A DNA stretch of 10,037 nt, from NCBI GenBank assembly GCA_016296985.1, contig JAEDHM010000047.1, positions 1 to 10,037 on the forward strand. Reading direction: 5' to 3'. This document shows positions 1-7,829 of this stretch, one piece after another. The position numbers were made by a program, and so were the translations under genes. Under the pieces are notes generated by a model. The model saw only the letters and a program-made list of their open reading frames with translations, ran no database searches and was not told where the DNA came from. Position 1 is the stretch's first letter. The number at the start of each line of letters is the position of its first letter. This DNA is from Clostridia bacterium (GTDB taxonomy: Bacteria; Bacillota; Clostridia; Christensenellales; CAG-1252).

Positions 1-100
1 AGAGGGCATTCAATGCCCGAAGAAACTCCGGGGACGGGTTTATCTCCTGGAAAGGGTACCCCTAAGAGAAGGCTTTTGAGAGCCTTTGTAAAGCGTATGG
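1..100. other. Unassigned hairpin-rich segment at window edge
   Basis: No gene is recognised here. The segment is richer in G+C than its surroundings and has several short inverted repeats: GGGCAT/ATGCCC with loop TCA (4-18), the palindrome GGGTACCC (54-61), and AAGGCT/AGCCTT with a 6-base loop (69-86). The plus frame starting at base 1 stays open until a stop at 166-168 and would encode a basic tail of about 55 residues. That frame runs through the terminator and the 3' end of the neighbouring gene, so coding is doubtful. It may be the 3' part of a structured RNA, or a gene tail, that begins outside the window. I could not match it to tmRNA, RNase P RNA, SRP RNA or 6S RNA by eye. Confidence 0.3.
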
Positions 101-133
101 AAAAAGAAAAAAAGCGCCTGCCTAAGCAAGCGC
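101..133 (-). terminator. Intrinsic terminator of the lipoprotein gene
   Basis: Read on the minus strand, an 8-bp stem GCGCTTGC/GCAGGCGC (one G-U pair) with the 4-base loop TTAG spans 133-114. It is followed by a run of seven T and a further T-rich stretch down to about 101. It starts about 18 bases past the stop codon of the minus-strand lipoprotein gene, the expected place for its Rho-independent terminator. Confidence 0.85.
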
Positions 134-151
134 CAAAAATCAAAAGTTATA

Positions 152-964
152 TTATTCGACGGTTGTGATAGAAGTCAGTTCGTAGGTATATCCGCCTTCG
201 CTGATTTTGATAAGGGGTTTTATAATAACCGCATCGTTTTCTTGAGGGATAATAATTGATCTTGAATAGGTTGCATAGTTGCTTGATGATCCCATTTCAC
301 CGTTTGCGGTAAGGCGAACGAGCCTTGTAGTCGTCAATTCGCCAAATTTGTCAAGAGTTGTGCTTCCAATTGCTCCGGCAGCGCCGTTTACGGTATAAAG
401 ACCGCCGTTTTTGTTGTCGGGTACGCTGAAGCTGATTGAATAACTGTCGTCAAAAACGCTTGATGCTCTTACGATAAAGTAAAGCATTTCGTTGTCGTAA
501 ACCAATCCCTTTGTTTTAAAGGTTTTCTTTTCTCCGTTTACCGTCAAGGTTGCGTTTTTGCCCGAATATCTGATTTGGGAAACTGTCTTTACGCCGTCAA
601 GGTTGCTTTCAACGTAACTTGCAACGGGGGTGAGGTCGCCGTTTACGGCAACGGTCTTTTTAACAGAGCCGTTATGACTTTCAGCACCGCTGATTTGAAG
701 GTCGTATTCCATCAAAGTGCCGGTGAGAGAGATTGTTTCACCGCCAACGACTACGTCAGTAGCATTTTCATAGGTCCTTAAAACAATGGTCAGGGTACCG
801 ATATCCAAAACGTCTTTTTTTACCGCATAAACGCTTTTTTCACACTTACCCCAAGCAGCGGACAACTTGCTTGTTTGTACCACTCGAGAACAACCTGCAA
901 AGCAGGTCAATGCGATTGCGGAAATAACAAATAACAAAATAATTGCAATAATAATCTTTTTCAT
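152..964 (-). CDS. Putative lipoprotein, unknown function
   Basis: Encodes a 270-residue protein that should be exported and lipid-anchored on the outer face of the membrane. It begins MKK, followed by a long hydrophobic stretch (residues 4-20) and a lipobox-like F-A-G-C with the lipidated cysteine at residue 25. The mature part is rich in Thr, Ser, Val, Gly and Asn with alternating hydrophobic residues, which suggests a beta-rich fold; no catalytic motif or named family is recognised. An in-frame ATG at 998-1000 would add 12 residues, but it lies inside the promoter -35 box and would put a hydrophobic extension before the MKK signal start, so 964 is preferred. No Shine-Dalgarno site precedes 964; the promoter puts +1 at 965 or 964, so the mRNA is probably leaderless. 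The gene diverges from addB and has its own terminator, so it is a single-gene unit. Confidence 0.8.
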   Translation of the reverse strand: MKKIIIAIILLFVISAIALTCFAGCSRVVQTSKLSAAWGKCEKSVYAVKKDVLDIGTLTIVLRTYENATDVVVGGETISLTGTLMEYDLQISGAESHNGSVKKTVAVNGDLTPVASYVESNLDGVKTVSQIRYSGKNATLTVNGEKKTFKTKGLVYDNEMLYFIVRASSVFDDSYSISFSVPDNKNGGLYTVNGAAGAIGSTTLDKFGELTTTRLVRLTANGEMGSSSNYATYSRSIIIPQENDAVIIKPLIKISEGGYTYELTSITTVE

Positions 965-971
965 AAATGAA

Positions 972-1000
972 AGTATAGCACAAGGAAAGATAAAATGCAA
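972..1000 (-). promoter_or_regulatory. Sigma-A-type promoter of the lipoprotein gene
   Basis: On the minus strand, TTGCAT (1000-995) is separated by exactly 17 bases from TATACT (977-972). TG at the extended -10 position strengthens the match. Standard spacing puts +1 at 965, one base from the A of the ATG at 964, leaving no room for a 5' untranslated region. Confidence 0.75.
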
Positions 1001-1060
1001 ATATTTATTTACAAGCTTTCAAATGCGATTTCAAATGTCCTTGTTTTTACCCATCTGTTA

Positions 1061-1082
1061 TGTTACAATTGTGTTATAATTG
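1061..1082 (+). promoter_or_regulatory. Tandem extended -10 promoter of addB
   Basis: Two adjacent 11-base units, TGTTACAATTG (1061-1071) and TGTTATAATTG (1072-1082), differ at one position. Each contains TG-n followed by a -10-like hexamer: TACAAT (1064-1069) and the consensus TATAAT (1075-1080). The second puts +1 at 1087, exactly the A of the addB start codon; the first would give +1 near 1076. No good -35 box lies at normal spacing, which fits an extended -10 promoter. The repeat could also be a binding site for a regulator. Confidence 0.65.
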
Positions 1083-1086
1083 TATT

Positions 1087-4000
1087 ATGGTTTATTTTTA
1101 CGTAGGAAATCTTCTTTCGGGCATTTCAGACAAAGCTTTGAAGTTTGCCGCCGAAAGGGATAAGGAAAAAAAGAATATTATTATCGTTCCCGACAGATTT
1201 ACCCTTTGTTCAGAACTTTCTTATACTGCAATGGTGGGTGGTACGGTGAACGGTGAAATTACCACTTTCAGTCGTTTTGCTGAAAGCGTTTTGCATGACA
1301 AAATTCACAAGTGCTTGACGCCTGAAGGTGCAGTCATGCTTATGACAAGGGGTATTCAAAACTGCAAAAGCGATCTCAACTGCTATGGCAACGCTGTGAA
1401 AACAAGCGGTTTTGCATCCGAACTTTTTGCCGGCATTTCCGCCATCCGCGCAAGCGGTGTTTCTCATCAAGATTTGCAAGCTTGCGGTGAAAAATTGAGG
1501 GGGTATCCCAAAAACAAAACTTTGGATATCGCTTTAATTTACAAAAACTATCTTTCTCTTTTGTCTGAAAACTACAACGACAGCACCTCGCGTCTTGAGG
1601 CTTTTCGTGACAGCATAGGGGAAGAAACAACCTTCAACGATTCTCCTTTGTCCGATTATGATATTTATATCACCGACTTTTACACCTTTACCGAAGTCCA
1701 GTATGGAATAATCGAAAAATTGATGCGTTATTGCAAAAACGTAACCTTGCCCATTATCAAAGTTGAATGCGAGGGGAACAGTCGTATTTTTCCTTCCGAG
1801 GTGGCAAAACGCTTGAGAGGACTTGCAACTTCGGCAGAGGTTATGGCAGTGGACGTTCCTGCTTATACTCCTTTAAACAGTGCGGGAGAAATGATTGAAA
1901 AGCACGTTTTCGGTTACGACGGTGTAAAAAGCACTTCGCCTTGCAATGATATCGAGTTGTATAAAGCCATAGACGACGAGGAAGAAGTTTCCCTTGTCGC
2001 AAGTGAAATTTTGCGTTTGGTAAGACGTGAAAACTATCGCTTTAAGGAAATCGCTCTCGTGCTTACCGATTGCGAAAGTTATCGCCCTGTCATAAGGCGA
2101 GTTTTCCGCCGTTTTGGTATTCCTTATTTTACCGACGAGCGCGAACTTTTGGGAAGTCAACCTTTGGTTTTCTCGGTTTTCGCTTGGTTAAACGTATTTT
2201 TAGAAAGGTTTTCCCTTTCTTCTATTTGTGAGTTTATCAAAACGCCATTTTCGGGAATTTCCTCAAGGGACGCCCATGTTTTTGAAAATTATTGCCTTAA
2301 GTATGCAATAAAATATTCTTTCAAAAAACCCTTTGACAAAAAGTTTGATTCGCAATCTGAAAGTGAAAGACAAGAGGTTGCCGAAAAGGTAAGAAAACAA
2401 ATTTTGTCCTTCTTTGAAGATAGCGAGCTGTTTCAAGGACAAAAGATGCGCACCGCCGAGGAATATGGAAAAATTATAATCGACTTTTTGAAAAATCACG
2501 ATTATGAAAACCGCCTTTCCCTTTTGTACGACAATCAACAAAAAGAAGGCTACGTCGAAGAATCGGCAAGACTTTTGCAAATTCCTCAAAAGTTTTTCGC
2601 CCTTATCAACAACGCATCCTCTCTTTTGAAGGATACGCCCCTTTCTTTGAAGGACTATCGCGATATCCTCAAAAACGGTGCGGACAGCGGAAAAATCGCC
2701 CTTATTCCTCAAGTAAGCGATTGCGTTTACGTAGGAGAAGGCGAGGATAGCCGTTACGACGACGTCAAGGCCTTGTTTATTTTAGGGGCAACGGATGGAA
2801 ATTTCCCCAAAGTAAGCGGTGATGAAGGTATTTTGACTGACCGCGATTATTCCCTTTGGGAAAAATACGCTATCAAAATTTCACCTACCAACAAAGAACA
2901 ACGAAAGTTTGGCAGATTTTACGCCGAGCAACTTTTGCTTTGTCCTACAAACAAACTCTATCTCAGTTACGCTTGCAAAAACGGAAAAGGGGATAAGGTA
3001 AATCCTTCTATTATAATCGAGCGGTTATCCTCTATTTTTTCCTTACCTTTGCAAAATGCCTCAACTTTGCTTTCCACCTCGGTTGAATGGGGCGGAAAGT
3101 ATACCATAGGCGAACTTGTGGGCACTCCCGAAGGCGGTTGCAAAAGGGTAATCGACGGAATACGAAATATGCGCCGAGGCTATCCTTTAGGGGAAGAAAT
3201 CCCTGCTATTTACAACGCTCTTCCTCAAAATTATAAAGATAGAATCGAGGGTATTCTAAACCCCGGCAGTCAAGCGCCTCAAGATGCGAAAGCCCTATTC
3301 TTTGGTAGTGATACAACTTCGGTAAGCCAACTTGAAAGCTATTTTTCTTGTCCCTTCCGCCACTTTATATCCTATGGATTAAGGGCGAAGGATAGAGAAA
3401 CAGGAGAGCTGGAAAAGCGTGATGCAGGCAACTTTATCCACCTTTTGTTGGAAAAGTATTTCTCTCAAAACGACGTCAAGTCCTTATCCGACGATGACGT
3501 TGAAAGGATAGGAAAAGAACTTGTTGAGCAATGCCTTGAAGAGCCGTTGTACGCCGCTCTTTTTGAAAACAACCAACAAAAAGGCCGTTTGAGTACCTTG
3601 AAGAGCGAGTGTATGGAAGTATTGCACGCCTTGACAACTCTTGCAAAACGTTCTGATTTCAAGCCGGTAGGTTTCGAAGTAGGTTTTGGCAATAAACGAG
3701 AGTATCAAGGGCTTGCCTTGAAAGGCAAGGTAACCTTGTCGGGTAAAATAGACCGCATTGACGAACTTGACAATCAAGTTGTGGTAATCGACTATAAAAC
3801 CGGCAGTTTGACTCCCGAACTTAAACAGGTTTACTACGGCAAAAAGGTGCAACTTTACGTTTATTTGCAGGCATTGAAAAACCACGGCAAAAAACCTGTC
3901 GCCGCCTTCTATCAACCTATCAAGGCAAATTATACAAAGGAAGGGGACGCCGATTATCGCTATCGCTTTCAAGGACAACTTCTCAATGAAGCAGGGGTTA

Positions 4001-4305
4001 TTTCTTCCCTTGACAAAGACCTTGAACCCGGAGAAAAAAGCCCCGTTATCCCAGTAACCTACAGCAAAAAGGGGAAGACGGCAAACAAGACGCCAAGCTT
4101 GTTGACCGAGGAAGAATTTACCAGCGTTATGGACTACGTAACCGCCTTGTGTAATCAAGCGGTAACTGAAATTCAAGGGGGGAACTACACTCCTTCTCCC
4201 CTTAAAGAATCTTGTAAATATTGTTCGGCAAAAAATATTTGCGGTTATAACGTAGATATCGACGGATATAGAAAAACTAAAAAAGTAAGCAAGGATTCCT
4301 TTTGA
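1087..4305 (+). CDS. addB: AddB/RexB-type nuclease subunit of AddAB
   Basis: A 1072-residue subunit of the ATP-dependent helicase-nuclease that resects double-strand breaks for RecA loading. The N-terminal helicase-like region has the family landmarks VPDRFT (34-39) and FILGATDGNFP (564-574). The usual P-loop GxxGxGK[ST] is replaced by GNLLSGIS (7-14), so it should not bind ATP there, as in RexB proteins. The C-terminal RecB-family nuclease looks intact: H785, D889 in GKIDRID, D902 and K904 in IDYKTG, and Q922 with Y926. Four cysteines in the family's Fe-S positions, C755 plus C1043, C1046 and C1052 (C-x2-C-x5-C), should bind a 4Fe-4S cluster. The family N-terminus begins close to FYVG, which supports the ATG at 1087 over one 27 bases upstream. 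There is no SD; the promoter suggests a leaderless mRNA. The length is slightly below the roughly 1150 residues usual in Bacillus. It is followed closely by addA. Confidence 0.95.
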   Translation: MVYFYVGNLLSGISDKALKFAAERDKEKKNIIIVPDRFTLCSELSYTAMVGGTVNGEITTFSRFAESVLHDKIHKCLTPEGAVMLMTRGIQNCKSDLNCYGNAVKTSGFASELFAGISAIRASGVSHQDLQACGEKLRGYPKNKTLDIALIYKNYLSLLSENYNDSTSRLEAFRDSIGEETTFNDSPLSDYDIYITDFYTFTEVQYGIIEKLMRYCKNVTLPIIKVECEGNSRIFPSEVAKRLRGLATSAEVMAVDVPAYTPLNSAGEMIEKHVFGYDGVKSTSPCNDIELYKAIDDEEEVSLVASEILRLVRRENYRFKEIALVLTDCESYRPVIRRVFRRFGIPYFTDERELLGSQPLVFSVFAWLNVFLERFSLSSICEFIKTPFSGISSRDAHVFENYCLKYAIKYSFKKPFDKKFDSQSESERQEVAEKVRKQILSFFEDSELFQGQKMRTAEEYGKIIIDFLKNHDYENRLSLLYDNQQKEGYVEESARLLQIPQKFFALINNASSLLKDTPLSLKDYRDILKNGADSGKIALIPQVSDCVYVGEGEDSRYDDVKALFILGATDGNFPKVSGDEGILTDRDYSLWEKYAIKISPTNKEQRKFGRFYAEQLLLCPTNKLYLSYACKNGKGDKVNPSIIIERLSSIFSLPLQNASTLLSTSVEWGGKYTIGELVGTPEGGCKRVIDGIRNMRRGYPLGEEIPAIYNALPQNYKDRIEGILNPGSQAPQDAKALFFGSDTTSVSQLESYFSCPFRHFISYGLRAKDRETGELEKRDAGNFIHLLLEKYFSQNDVKSLSDDDVERIGKELVEQCLEEPLYAALFENNQQKGRLSTLKSECMEVLHALTTLAKRSDFKPVGFEVGFGNKREYQGLALKGKVTLSGKIDRIDELDNQVVVIDYKTGSLTPELKQVYYGKKVQLYVYLQALKNHGKKPVAAFYQPIKANYTKEGDADYRYRFQGQLLNEAGVISSLDKDLEPGEKSPVIPVTYSKKGKTANKTPSLLTEEEFTSVMDYVTALCNQAVTEIQGGNYTPSPLKESCKYCSAKNICGYNVDIDGYRKTKKVSKDSF

Positions 4306-4312
4306 GGTGATC
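4304..4312 (+). promoter_or_regulatory. Strong addA Shine-Dalgarno overlapping addB stop
   Basis: GAGGTGATC is a nine-base match to the complement of the 16S rRNA 3' end and shares its first two bases with the TGA stop of addB (4303-4305). The addA ATG follows at 4314. This geometry suggests coupled translation of the two subunits, and it contrasts with the absence of any SD on addB. Confidence 0.85.
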
Positions 4313-4313
4313 A

Positions 4314-7300
4314 ATGAAAAGACAGTGGACTCCCCAACAACTTAAAGCCATATTAAATGAAAAGGGTACGGACCTACTTGTTTCCGCATCGGCAGGAAGC
4401 GGAAAAACCTCTTCTATGGTTGAGCGAGCCTTGACTCTTTTGAAAAAAGGCGTTCCTCTCGAGCGTATTCTTATGCTTACCTTCAGCGAAAAAGCGGCGA
4501 CGGAAATTAGGGAAAGACTGACTTCCGCATTGCTTGGCTATGCTTTAGAATCTGCCGATGACCGTGATTTTATAAGGGAGCAGATTGACGATTTGCCCAC
4601 TGCTCACATTACTACAATCGACAGTTTTTGCCGTTCAGTCGTCAAGGACGGATTCGAGCTTATCGAGGGACTTTCTCCCTCTTTCGGAGTGTGCGACGAG
4701 GTGACCACCTTGGTATTGAAGGAAAAAACTTCGGAACTGCTTTTGAAACAATGGGAAGAAAAGGAGGATCCTACCTATCTTCGCCTTTTGGATATCTTCT
4801 CACTTCGTGACGACGACAATCTTATCGACCTTATTTCCACCTTATATAACCATATCACCGTACAGGTAAACAGGGGCGGATGGCTTGACAACGTTTACGC
4901 CCATTACGTAGACGAAAAAGGCTTTGAAGAAATTGGCGCGGTAAAAAGGTTTGTCAAGGAAACGAGAGAAACTTTTTCCGAGTTTGCCCAAAAACTTAAC
5001 CGTTTTCTTATTGACGTTGAAGGGGCGGAAAAGCCTAATCATTTTGGGGAACGTTGCGAGTATTTGAGGGATATCATACTTCCTCTTTCTCAAACCACTT
5101 CCGCAAAAGATATATACAAATGTATTTCAACCCCCCCAACACACAAATGGGGCACCGTTTATACCAAGGAAAAGGATGAATATCCGTGCTTTAAAACCTT
5201 GGTTGAATACAAGGAAGAAATTGTCAAGTGTTACGAAAAGGTAAAAGAGGCGTGCGGTACTTTAAGTTATGAGGACGCATTGTCCGACCATGCCGAAACC
5301 ATGAAGTTGCTTGGTTGCATCATCGAAATGACCAAGGACTACGACGAAATTTTCTCCGAATTAAAGCGCAAAGACAACCTTTTGGACTTTGCGGATATGG
5401 ACTATTTTGCATCAATCGTCTTGCAAAATATTGAGAAAAAAGAGGAAATTAAAAGCCGTTTCGACTACCTCTTTATTGACGAATACCAAGATACAAGTTA
5501 TATCCAAGACGAGGTTTTGGGAAGCGTAGCAAAAGAGAATTCTCTTTATATGGTAGGGGACGTAAAACAGTGCATTTACCGTTTCCGTCTTGCCGAGCCT
5601 TCAATTTTCAGTCAAAAATACGAAAGTTATTCTATTGAGGACAAGGCAATTGATTTTAAGGATAATTTCCGAAGCGATTCCCGAATTCTTTCCTTTGTAA
5701 ACGATATTTTCAACGAAGTAATGACAAAAGAATTTGGACAAGTTGACTACCGCAACACTTCCGCTTTCAACTTGCGCGCTCAGGAGCCCGTATCCGACTA
5801 TCCTCCTGTACAAGTATGCGTTATTCCAACTAAAGAGGAAGAAGGGGAAGAGAGCGAGATTGCAAAGGGCGTTTATTCTGTAAAAAATGACTCAAGCGAT
5901 AGTACCGACGAGCAGGGAAGAAAGGAAGGTTTGTTGGTAGCAAGCCTAATTCGTGATATCGTAGGCAAGGTGGATATTATCGACGAAAAGGGGGTTCTCA
6001 GAAAGGTAGAATATGAAGATATTGCGGTTATGGCGCGAGATAGAAAAGCCCATATCCACAACGTGGTAAAAGAACTTTCTAGACAAGATATCCCTCTTGA
6101 TTCCTCAAATATTTCAGCGGACACTCGCTCCCTTGAAATTGCTTTGATGATAGATTTACTTTCCCTTATCGACAATGGAAGACAGGACTATCCCTTGATT
6201 TCGGTTATGAGGTCGCCTATTGGAAAATTTAGCGACAGCGACCTTGCTACCATCAAAATTCAAGGTGGCGGTTACAGTGAATTTTTCACCGCAGTAGAAA
6301 AGGTTTCAACCCAAAATTCACCTTTAGGTAAAAAGGTTTCCGCTTTTCTTGCATTTTTGGAAAAATACCGTTTCAAGGCAACTTTTACCGGTGTAAAAGA
6401 CCTTGCCCTTGACTTGCTTGAGGAAACGGGATTAAAGGACAGCGTACTTTCCCTTGAAAACGGCTATACCGCCTATCTCTCTCTTCTCGACTTTTTCAAT
6501 TCTTTTGATGCCGAAGCAATGCGATCGCTTTCCGCTTTCGTCAACTACGTTACCAAGTACGGCGATTTCAAAACAAGCGGTGATAACATGGGAGAAAAGG
6601 GTGTAAAAATTATCACCATGCACGCCTCGAAGGGTTTGGAATATCCCGTGGTCATCTTGGTAGGTTGCGGACGAAAACTTCTCAACGGACGAAGCAAGGG
6701 ATACGTAGTACACAAGGACTATGGTATAGGAATAAAAACCTACCGCGCGCCCAACAGACAAATTTTGTCAAATATCATTTACGCTTCTATCAAAGACCAA
6801 AAGGAAATTGAGGAAAAAGAGGATGCAATGCGTTTGTTCTACGTTGCTTTGACAAGGGCGAGAAGTCATTTAATTCTGACAGGGGAACGAGATGAAGATA
6901 CCTCTTTGACTACGCCTAAAAAAGCGGTTACCTCCCTTGATTGGATATATTATTGCGCCGAGAAAAACCCCGAGTTAAAAAAACTTATCAAAATTTGTAA
7001 CCCCGAAGAGGTTTCAGGCAAAGATAATAAAGGAAATGATAAAGAAAGAAAGATACCCCAACGAGAGGATAAAATGGGATATCAAAGCGCTATTGACGGG
7101 CTTAATTGGAAATATCCTTACGAAGAAAGTTCGAAAGTGGGTATAAAATATTCGGTAACGGCAATAAATACTGTGGAAAGCGGAGAAAACTTGCCACGAC
7201 TTTTCACTGAAGAGGAAAAGATTTTAAAGGGCGTTGAATACCATAAAATTTTGCAGTATATCGACTTATCCGCTCAAAGCGAAGAGGAGATAAAAAGCGA

Positions 7301-7715
7301 GTTAAAGAGATTGTTTGATGCGGGTATAATTTCGCAAGAAAGTTTTGAGGAAGCAAATCTTGGCGACTTGCTAAATTGCCTAAATTCACCTATCATGCAA
7401 TATGCCAAAACAATGGAAGTAAAACGAGAACAAAAGTTTATGATTTCCCTTCCTGTCAACAGGTTGCAAAATACCACCGCCGAGGATAAGGTGTTGTTGC
7501 AAGGCGTTATCGATTTGTTGATAATGGATAGGGAAAAAGGCGAGGCAATCGTCGTTGACTTCAAACGCTCGAAGGCGCCTGCGGAGATTTTGCAAGAAAG
7601 GTATAAAAAGCAACTTGAGTTATACAAACTTGCCGTTGAAGAAATTTATCACTTGAAAGTAAGCAAAACTTTGCTTTACGTCATAGGTCAAAATTTGACT
7701 GTTGAAATATATTAA
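4314..7715 (+). CDS. addA: AddA helicase-nuclease subunit of AddAB
   Basis: A 1133-residue subunit that unwinds and degrades DNA ends, partner of the AddB encoded just upstream. All superfamily 1 UvrD-like helicase motifs are visible: Walker A SAGSGKT (26-32), motif Ia TFSEKAA (56-62), Walker B DEYQD (389-393), VGDVKQ (414-419), DNFRS (450-454), TMHASKGLE (768-776) and FYVALTRAR (842-850). A charged, low-complexity linker of about 25 residues near 900-925 leads to the C-terminal RecB-family nuclease with H977, D1067 in GVID, and D1082 and K1084 in VDFKRS, followed by a Q-L-E-L-Y stretch. Both helicase and nuclease centres therefore look active. It is somewhat shorter than Bacillus AddA (about 1230). 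The start is fixed by the SD at 4304-4312. The gene ends four bases before a large nested inverted repeat. Confidence 0.97.
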   Translation: MKRQWTPQQLKAILNEKGTDLLVSASAGSGKTSSMVERALTLLKKGVPLERILMLTFSEKAATEIRERLTSALLGYALESADDRDFIREQIDDLPTAHITTIDSFCRSVVKDGFELIEGLSPSFGVCDEVTTLVLKEKTSELLLKQWEEKEDPTYLRLLDIFSLRDDDNLIDLISTLYNHITVQVNRGGWLDNVYAHYVDEKGFEEIGAVKRFVKETRETFSEFAQKLNRFLIDVEGAEKPNHFGERCEYLRDIILPLSQTTSAKDIYKCISTPPTHKWGTVYTKEKDEYPCFKTLVEYKEEIVKCYEKVKEACGTLSYEDALSDHAETMKLLGCIIEMTKDYDEIFSELKRKDNLLDFADMDYFASIVLQNIEKKEEIKSRFDYLFIDEYQDTSYIQDEVLGSVAKENSLYMVGDVKQCIYRFRLAEPSIFSQKYESYSIEDKAIDFKDNFRSDSRILSFVNDIFNEVMTKEFGQVDYRNTSAFNLRAQEPVSDYPPVQVCVIPTKEEEGEESEIAKGVYSVKNDSSDSTDEQGRKEGLLVASLIRDIVGKVDIIDEKGVLRKVEYEDIAVMARDRKAHIHNVVKELSRQDIPLDSSNISADTRSLEIALMIDLLSLIDNGRQDYPLISVMRSPIGKFSDSDLATIKIQGGGYSEFFTAVEKVSTQNSPLGKKVSAFLAFLEKYRFKATFTGVKDLALDLLEETGLKDSVLSLENGYTAYLSLLDFFNSFDAEAMRSLSAFVNYVTKYGDFKTSGDNMGEKGVKIITMHASKGLEYPVVILVGCGRKLLNGRSKGYVVHKDYGIGIKTYRAPNRQILSNIIYASIKDQKEIEEKEDAMRLFYVALTRARSHLILTGERDEDTSLTTPKKAVTSLDWIYYCAEKNPELKKLIKICNPEEVSGKDNKGNDKERKIPQREDKMGYQSAIDGLNWKYPYEESSKVGIKYSVTAINTVESGENLPRLFTEEEKILKGVEYHKILQYIDLSAQSEEEIKSELKRLFDAGIISQESFEEANLGDLLNCLNSPIMQYAKTMEVKREQKFMISLPVNRLQNTTAEDKVLLQGVIDLLIMDREKGEAIVVDFKRSKAPAEILQERYKKQLELYKLAVEEIYHLKVSKTLLYVIGQNLTVEIY

Positions 7716-7718
7716 AAT

Positions 7719-7829
7719 AGTGCCGTACATATTAAAAAAGGTTTAGTTGCAGAATTTGACTGATTTGAAAAATGAAATGAATTCAGTCATTTACCATAAC
7801 CTTTTAAGGAAAGGATTATGTACGGCGTT
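7719..7829 (+). promoter_or_regulatory. Nested inverted repeat over the downstream start codon
   Basis: Three nested complementary pairs span the addA/membrane-protein junction. The outer is GCCGTACATA (7722-7731) with TATGTACGGC (7817-7826), 10 perfect pairs plus three more outward counting G-U pairs. The middle is AAAAGGTT (7736-7743) with AACCTTTT (7798-7805). The inner is TGACTGA (7757-7763) with TCAGTCA (7783-7789). The ATG at 7818-7820 lies inside the outer right arm, while its SD AAGGAAAGG (7806-7814) falls in the internal loop between the outer and middle stems. A run of six T (7828-7833) begins one base after the outer arm. The RNA could terminate addBA transcription, mask the next start codon, or switch between the two. 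No convincing separate promoter was seen in the interval. Confidence 0.6.

Noticed and set aside
1..168. A basic C-terminal tail open on the plus strand from base 1 to a stop at 166-168.
   Set aside because: It crosses the intrinsic terminator and the 3' end of the opposite gene and resembles no known protein; retained only as an open possibility.
1060..1086. An upstream ATG start for addB at 1060.
   Set aside because: It lies before the -10 elements, has no SD, and adds nine residues ahead of the family-typical FYVG start.
3484..4314. A long minus-strand ORF (276 codons) inside addB.
   Set aside because: It is antisense to the conserved AddB nuclease domain, and its translation has no recognisable domain; it is a shadow of the real gene.
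7721..7827. The 10-bp terminal inverted repeat could mark a MITE or small mobile element.
   Set aside because: No target-site duplication is visible on the flanks, the right arm is part of a gene start with a correctly placed SD, and the nested inner pairs fit an RNA structure better.
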